Shown piece after piece: positions 60,550-64,000 of a stretch of 64,000 nucleotides of DNA. The translations under genes were made by a program, and so were the position numbers. Under the pieces are notes generated by a model. The model saw nothing but the letters and a program-made list of their open reading frames with translations, was not told the origin of the DNA and searched no databases. This DNA comes from Trichoplax sp. H2 (taxonomy: Eukaryota > Placozoa > Uniplacotomia > Trichoplacea): contig NOWV01000013.1 of NCBI GenBank assembly GCA_003344405.1, forward strand, positions 186,001 through 250,000, given 5' to 3'. Numbering within the stretch: position 1 is the stretch's first letter; the number at the start of each line of letters is the position of its first letter.

Positions 60550-62521
60550 ATGAAATCTGTTAGCATTATCTTGGCTTCTCGAATCCATTACACGACGAAT
60601 ATCGCTATGGCCGGCAGAAAAAGTAAGAAAACCTTAAACAGAACCAGCCAAGACGAAAAACCTCCATCGTCGCTTTGCGATAATCAACGAGCAGTGAGTA
60701 GAACAATTATCATAATTTCGTATATGATCATCGGTAAATGCCTACCGCAAACAATAACTTGAGCCAATCGACAAGTCCTGTTGTAAACGTCATGATTTAT
60801 ACAGTAATTATTCTCTCATCTCATGAGATATTTCACTCAATCTCACACACTATCCGCTAGGATAATGCCGTCTTTAGGTCAAAGATTGGCGATGTTTTGA
60901 TTACGATTAAGGCCAAACCGGGCTCAAAGGAAAACGCTGTTACAGGTACAGTAGGAGTGATTATAGTGGATAGGTTCTACAGTATTATAACCCCTTGTGG
61001 TATATTTCATAAGGCATTAAATCTCGGTAAAAATGATAGCTTATACCCTCTCATCATGATCATTTTTATCTTGGAAACCATAATGAAACCCAACTAGATC
61101 ATGTCGTAGGTTAGATTATAAGATTGTACTCGTGAGTACATTGTCATTAGAGAGATTGAGGTAAATCAGTCCTTGGTAAAAGAACTGAATTGATGCAGTA
61201 AAGTCAAGATTAATAAGTAGTTAAAGTCTTGTCATATCATTTCGGAGACATTTTGCGTATTACAGAATCAGAAGCACATACTGATAGTCTATGCATGTTT
61301 ATTTTGTTGATTGAACTAGAGATGCAATCCTACGTAAGTTCGTGAGAATACTAATCGAAAATGTTGTAAAATGGTTTACATTAACCACTGATTTTACTTA
61401 CTTTTACTTTTGAATCAAGCACTGATATTAGCTAATGGAAAATGTGGCGGAATAATTTATACATACGTGTTACGTGGATATAACTACACATAGGCATGCT
61501 AACACTAAACACGGTAGACTGTTCTACTAGTAAGCATAGACCAGTATGATCGGTTTTCTGATATGATCAACATCAAAGACATGTAAAATACGAAAATGTT
61601 GCATCATAAATCTACTTTGTGTGCAGTTCATAGCATAGTAAATACGTATAAAGCACTAACGAGGATATAACAAGAATTATAAGTAATAATGATAACCCTG
61701 ATACGTGTTGCGAATTATACAAGTATTTTACCACTAATACTCGAGGATTACTAATATTGTTTATTGAATAAACCCTTATCGTTTGCCGAAGTGATTTAGA
61801 CTCTGTTAAATTCATGCTGTAGCATGTAGCTAATACAAAATAAATGCAATACGTATATCTTTGTTTGCAGATATTAGCTCCGATGGAATTGGGATCCAAA
61901 TTGCAGCTCCAGCCAGAGAAGGAGAGGCAAATAGCGAATTGATCAAGTTTCTATCATCAGTATGCAATACAAAATTTTCAGTTATTTCATGATATATCAA
62001 CAATCCAGTTATACTACTTTAATTTAAATTATAGTAGTAATTACTATACTGTATATGCACCCCATTCTCTGAAATAGAATCGTCCATCTCATGCAGTATA
62101 CTGTGACTTTTTAAAATATTATTGTCTATATTGACATTGGATGGTATTAGCGCGTATATTTACCAAAACTTGATGTTATAATACATTATTGATTCCATTA
62201 CTTGCAATTTCCATATATTATCTTTAACATCGCTGAACTATAATTTTTATTTTTAGATCTTAAAAGTCAAGAAAAGCTCAATCTCGTTAGATAAAGTAAG
62301 TGAAATATCTTAATGCATATGCCGCTTCATGATTAATGAGTATTCGTAAACTAATAGCCAATTAGTCTTCTATTGGGTTATTATATTAGGATACTTAAAT
62401 GCGAAATTTACTTTAATGCTAGGGCTCGAAGTCACGCCATAAAACTATCTGTGTCAACAAAAATGCAGACTTGACAGAAAAGCAAGTGCTAGAAATACTT
62501 CAAGAAACATTATCACAATAG
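60550..62521 (+). CDS. C15orf40 homologue (UPF0235/DUF167)
   Basis: Small DUF167 protein of unknown biochemical role, homologous to bacterial YggU. Exons 60550-60693, 60885-60945, 61871-61959, 62257-62295 and 62423-62521; 143 residues (human 126-153 by isoform). The core reads ITIKAKPGSKENAVT, IQIAAPAREGEANSEL, LKVKKSSISLDKGSKSRHK and ends in a Gln/Glu-rich helix, tracking human blocks TIAIHAKPGSKQNAVT and APPSEGEANAEL. Two in-frame Met codons are visible: 60550, giving a basic, hydroxylated leader that could be a mitochondrial presequence, and 60607 (MAGRKSKK), which matches the shorter human form MPKKAG. Exon 2 is taken from the AAAG acceptor at 60884, because the TTTAG 11 bases earlier gives a stop. 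That boundary is the least certain. Confidence 0.88.
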
Positions 62522-62587
62522 ATTTTGGCTCATAATTTAATCAATTGTTACCACAATATCAATATGGATAAAATAAAACTTTATAGA

Positions 62588-62813
62588 GCTGGGAATAAGA
62601 TCAACACTGCACTAACTATTCAGACAGTTGGTAGATAATAACAATCAGCAGGAACGCCATTCGGTTAAAGTCCTAAGAAAATTGCTCATAATTATCCTTA
62701 GCTGGGAATAAAATCAACACTGCACTAACTATTCAGACACTTGACAGATAATAACAAGCAGCAAGAACACTATTAGGTTAAAACGCTGAGAAAATTGCTC
62801 ATAATTATCCAGT
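62588..62813. repeat. Two-copy tandem repeat, 113 bases
   Basis: GCTGGGAATAA at 62588 and again at 62701. Both copies run through ATCAACACTGCACTAACTAT, TCAGACA.TTG and AGATAATAACAA and end at GAAAATTGCTCATAATTATCC. The first copy starts 67 bases after the stop codon of the C15orf40 homologue, so it may lie in its 3' UTR. Confidence 0.85.
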
Positions 62814-63328
62814 TTAATTAATGATAATCCCCCAAAATATTCTACCCTTCTGTTTAGCCTTTAAGAATGGAACCTTGTCAGTAATCAAATCGCCGATACA
62901 CGCCATAAAGGTGGTACGATCTATGGTAATTAGATCAGAAATCTTTCTCTACTATACTTGATATTTTACTTTTAAATTTTTGTAAAATAAATTATATGTT
63001 GTCTATTTTAAGCTGTAATAGTATGTAAGTTATCACCACTTCCGAAATTGCAACTAAAGAAGAGACTAATTTTTGTATGTAGCCTGTGCACCATATAAAA
63101 AATTTTTTTTAATTATTTTTATGAATGGCAATATGATATTAAATTTATGTGTATATTAACTTAATCCAGAATATTGGATAAGGCTACCAAAATTGGGAAG
63201 TATATTAATTAATATTAGAGCCATGATTATACTTATACTATATTTATATTGTAATAAGCTAATCTGCTAACTACTATGTGTCTATACTATACATCTCTTC
63301 CATCGCATAAATTTCAGACTGTACATTA

Positions 63329-63790
63329 ATTGAACCGAACACATTCGACCTGACCATCAGCATCGGGAATGACGTCAATATTATGACTACGACTATAAGA
63401 TTATGCTCTATTTTGATTATATATCACATATCCCATATATCAATGCTAATAGGTTCATCTGGATGCAGCGATTCTGCCTTTTATCGTATCAATTTTATGT
63501 ATTAGCTTACTCCAAGAGATTCAGTATGGCTATCAGAATCATGAACGATGGTCAAATTAAATTATCCATTTTTTAAAGTTAAATTATCAATTTGTTGTGA
63601 CATTATGACCAGTACTAATAACTTAGTAATAAGAATTGATATTGATACCAAATCAAATCCATCTTCCGGAACTACCACAACTACTTTGCTAGGTATGATT
63701 ATAGGCGTATGCTGTGTCCGTTGACTAGCCGATAGTCCTTCATCAATGGTGACTGCATATTCGCTTACTTAGTTATTAGAAATTGACGAA
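63329..63790 (-). pseudogene. Possible Calx-beta-like exon remnants
   Basis: Three minus-strand stretches have protein-like composition. About 63790-63650 reads EYAVTIDEGLSAS then VVVVVPEDGFDL before a GTATCA donor-like site. About 63560-63500 reads NLTIVHDSDSHTESLG before GTAAGC. About 63395-63329 reads NIDVIPDADGQVECVRFN before a stop. The last recalls the IIPDADxxxECxExF pattern of Calx-beta repeats. Phases do not obviously join and the frames contain early stops, so these are either decayed exons or part of a gene running off the right edge. Confidence 0.2.
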
Positions 63791-64000
63791 GACACCAGTA
63801 AGAATATGAGTCATCGCTTAAAATAAAAAAATATAAACAATGTACGTATGCCTATCATTAAATGCAGCTTATGTTCGGATCCTGTCGACGATTCGTCCAT
63901 AGAATAGCGTAAACAGTAGCTAGCTAATCCTATAAATTAAGCCAGTATCAATCCAGCAACCCCTTAATAGGATAAATTAGCTTGAATCCTATCCAATACT

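Larger units (their letters stand above)
62522..64000. other. Right-edge interval
   Basis: 3' flank of the C15orf40 homologue and the window end. It holds a two-copy tandem repeat and possible relic exons (listed separately). Nothing else was recognised. Confidence 0.5.

Noticed and set aside
1-64000. CRISPR arrays, bacterial operons or integrated phage
   Set aside because: No regularly spaced identical short repeats with unique spacers were seen. All supported genes are intron-bearing or clearly animal, so prokaryotic systems are not expected here.

Overview
The window looks like animal nuclear DNA, AT-rich (roughly one third G+C by eye) with short GT-AG introns. The gene content is typically metazoan: follistatin, PIGB, CKS1, ARMC6, PARP16, PIGBOS1, a CLC transporter, XXYLT1 and a C15orf40/DUF167 protein. 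The composition, compact introns and human-like linkage fit an early-branching animal; a placozoan (Trichoplax-like) is my best guess. That is inference, since no search could be run. All gene models were built by hand from splice sites, reading phase and remembered family conservation. In every multi-exon model the exon phases close exactly.

Layout, left to right. 1-5.9 kb has no gene I can support. A TATA box at 5.92 kb precedes a possible decayed GPCR (6.24-6.77 kb). Follistatin follows on + (7.2-10.4 kb, 6 exons). About 10 kb then holds only degenerate tandem repeats. PIGB is on + (20.3-23.6 kb, 15 exons, one intron apparently U12-type AT-AC). CKS1 is on - (27.3-29.2 kb, 3 exons) and ARMC6 on + (31.1-32.9 kb, 3 exons). 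PARP16 is on - (34.6-36.4 kb, 6 exons), head-to-head with a single-exon PIGBOS1 homologue on + (37.8-38.0 kb). From 39.3 to 47.6 kb lies an old tandem duplication of about 4 kb; each copy carries one gene on - for an unrecognised single-pass membrane protein, and the left copy is truncated. A 24-exon CLC chloride/proton exchanger is on - (49.0-55.5 kb). XXYLT1 is on - (58.3-59.4 kb, one exon). A 228-bp three-copy tandem repeat precedes a five-exon C15orf40 homologue on + (60.5-62.5 kb). The right edge may hold relic exons with a Calx-beta flavour.

Many products act in the secretory and endomembrane system. PIGB (ER GPI-anchor synthesis), PARP16 (ER tail-anchored ADP-ribosyltransferase of the stress response), XXYLT1 (ER xylosyltransferase for Notch-type EGF repeats), CLC (endolysosomal) and follistatin (secreted) all do so, and PIGBOS1 sits at mitochondrion-ER contacts. 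The most interesting points are: PIGBOS1 present and linked to PIGB in what looks like a very distant animal; a PARP16-PIGBOS1 divergent pair; four human chromosome-15 genes together; a probable AT-AC intron in PIGB; and the unrecognised tryptophan-repeat membrane family.
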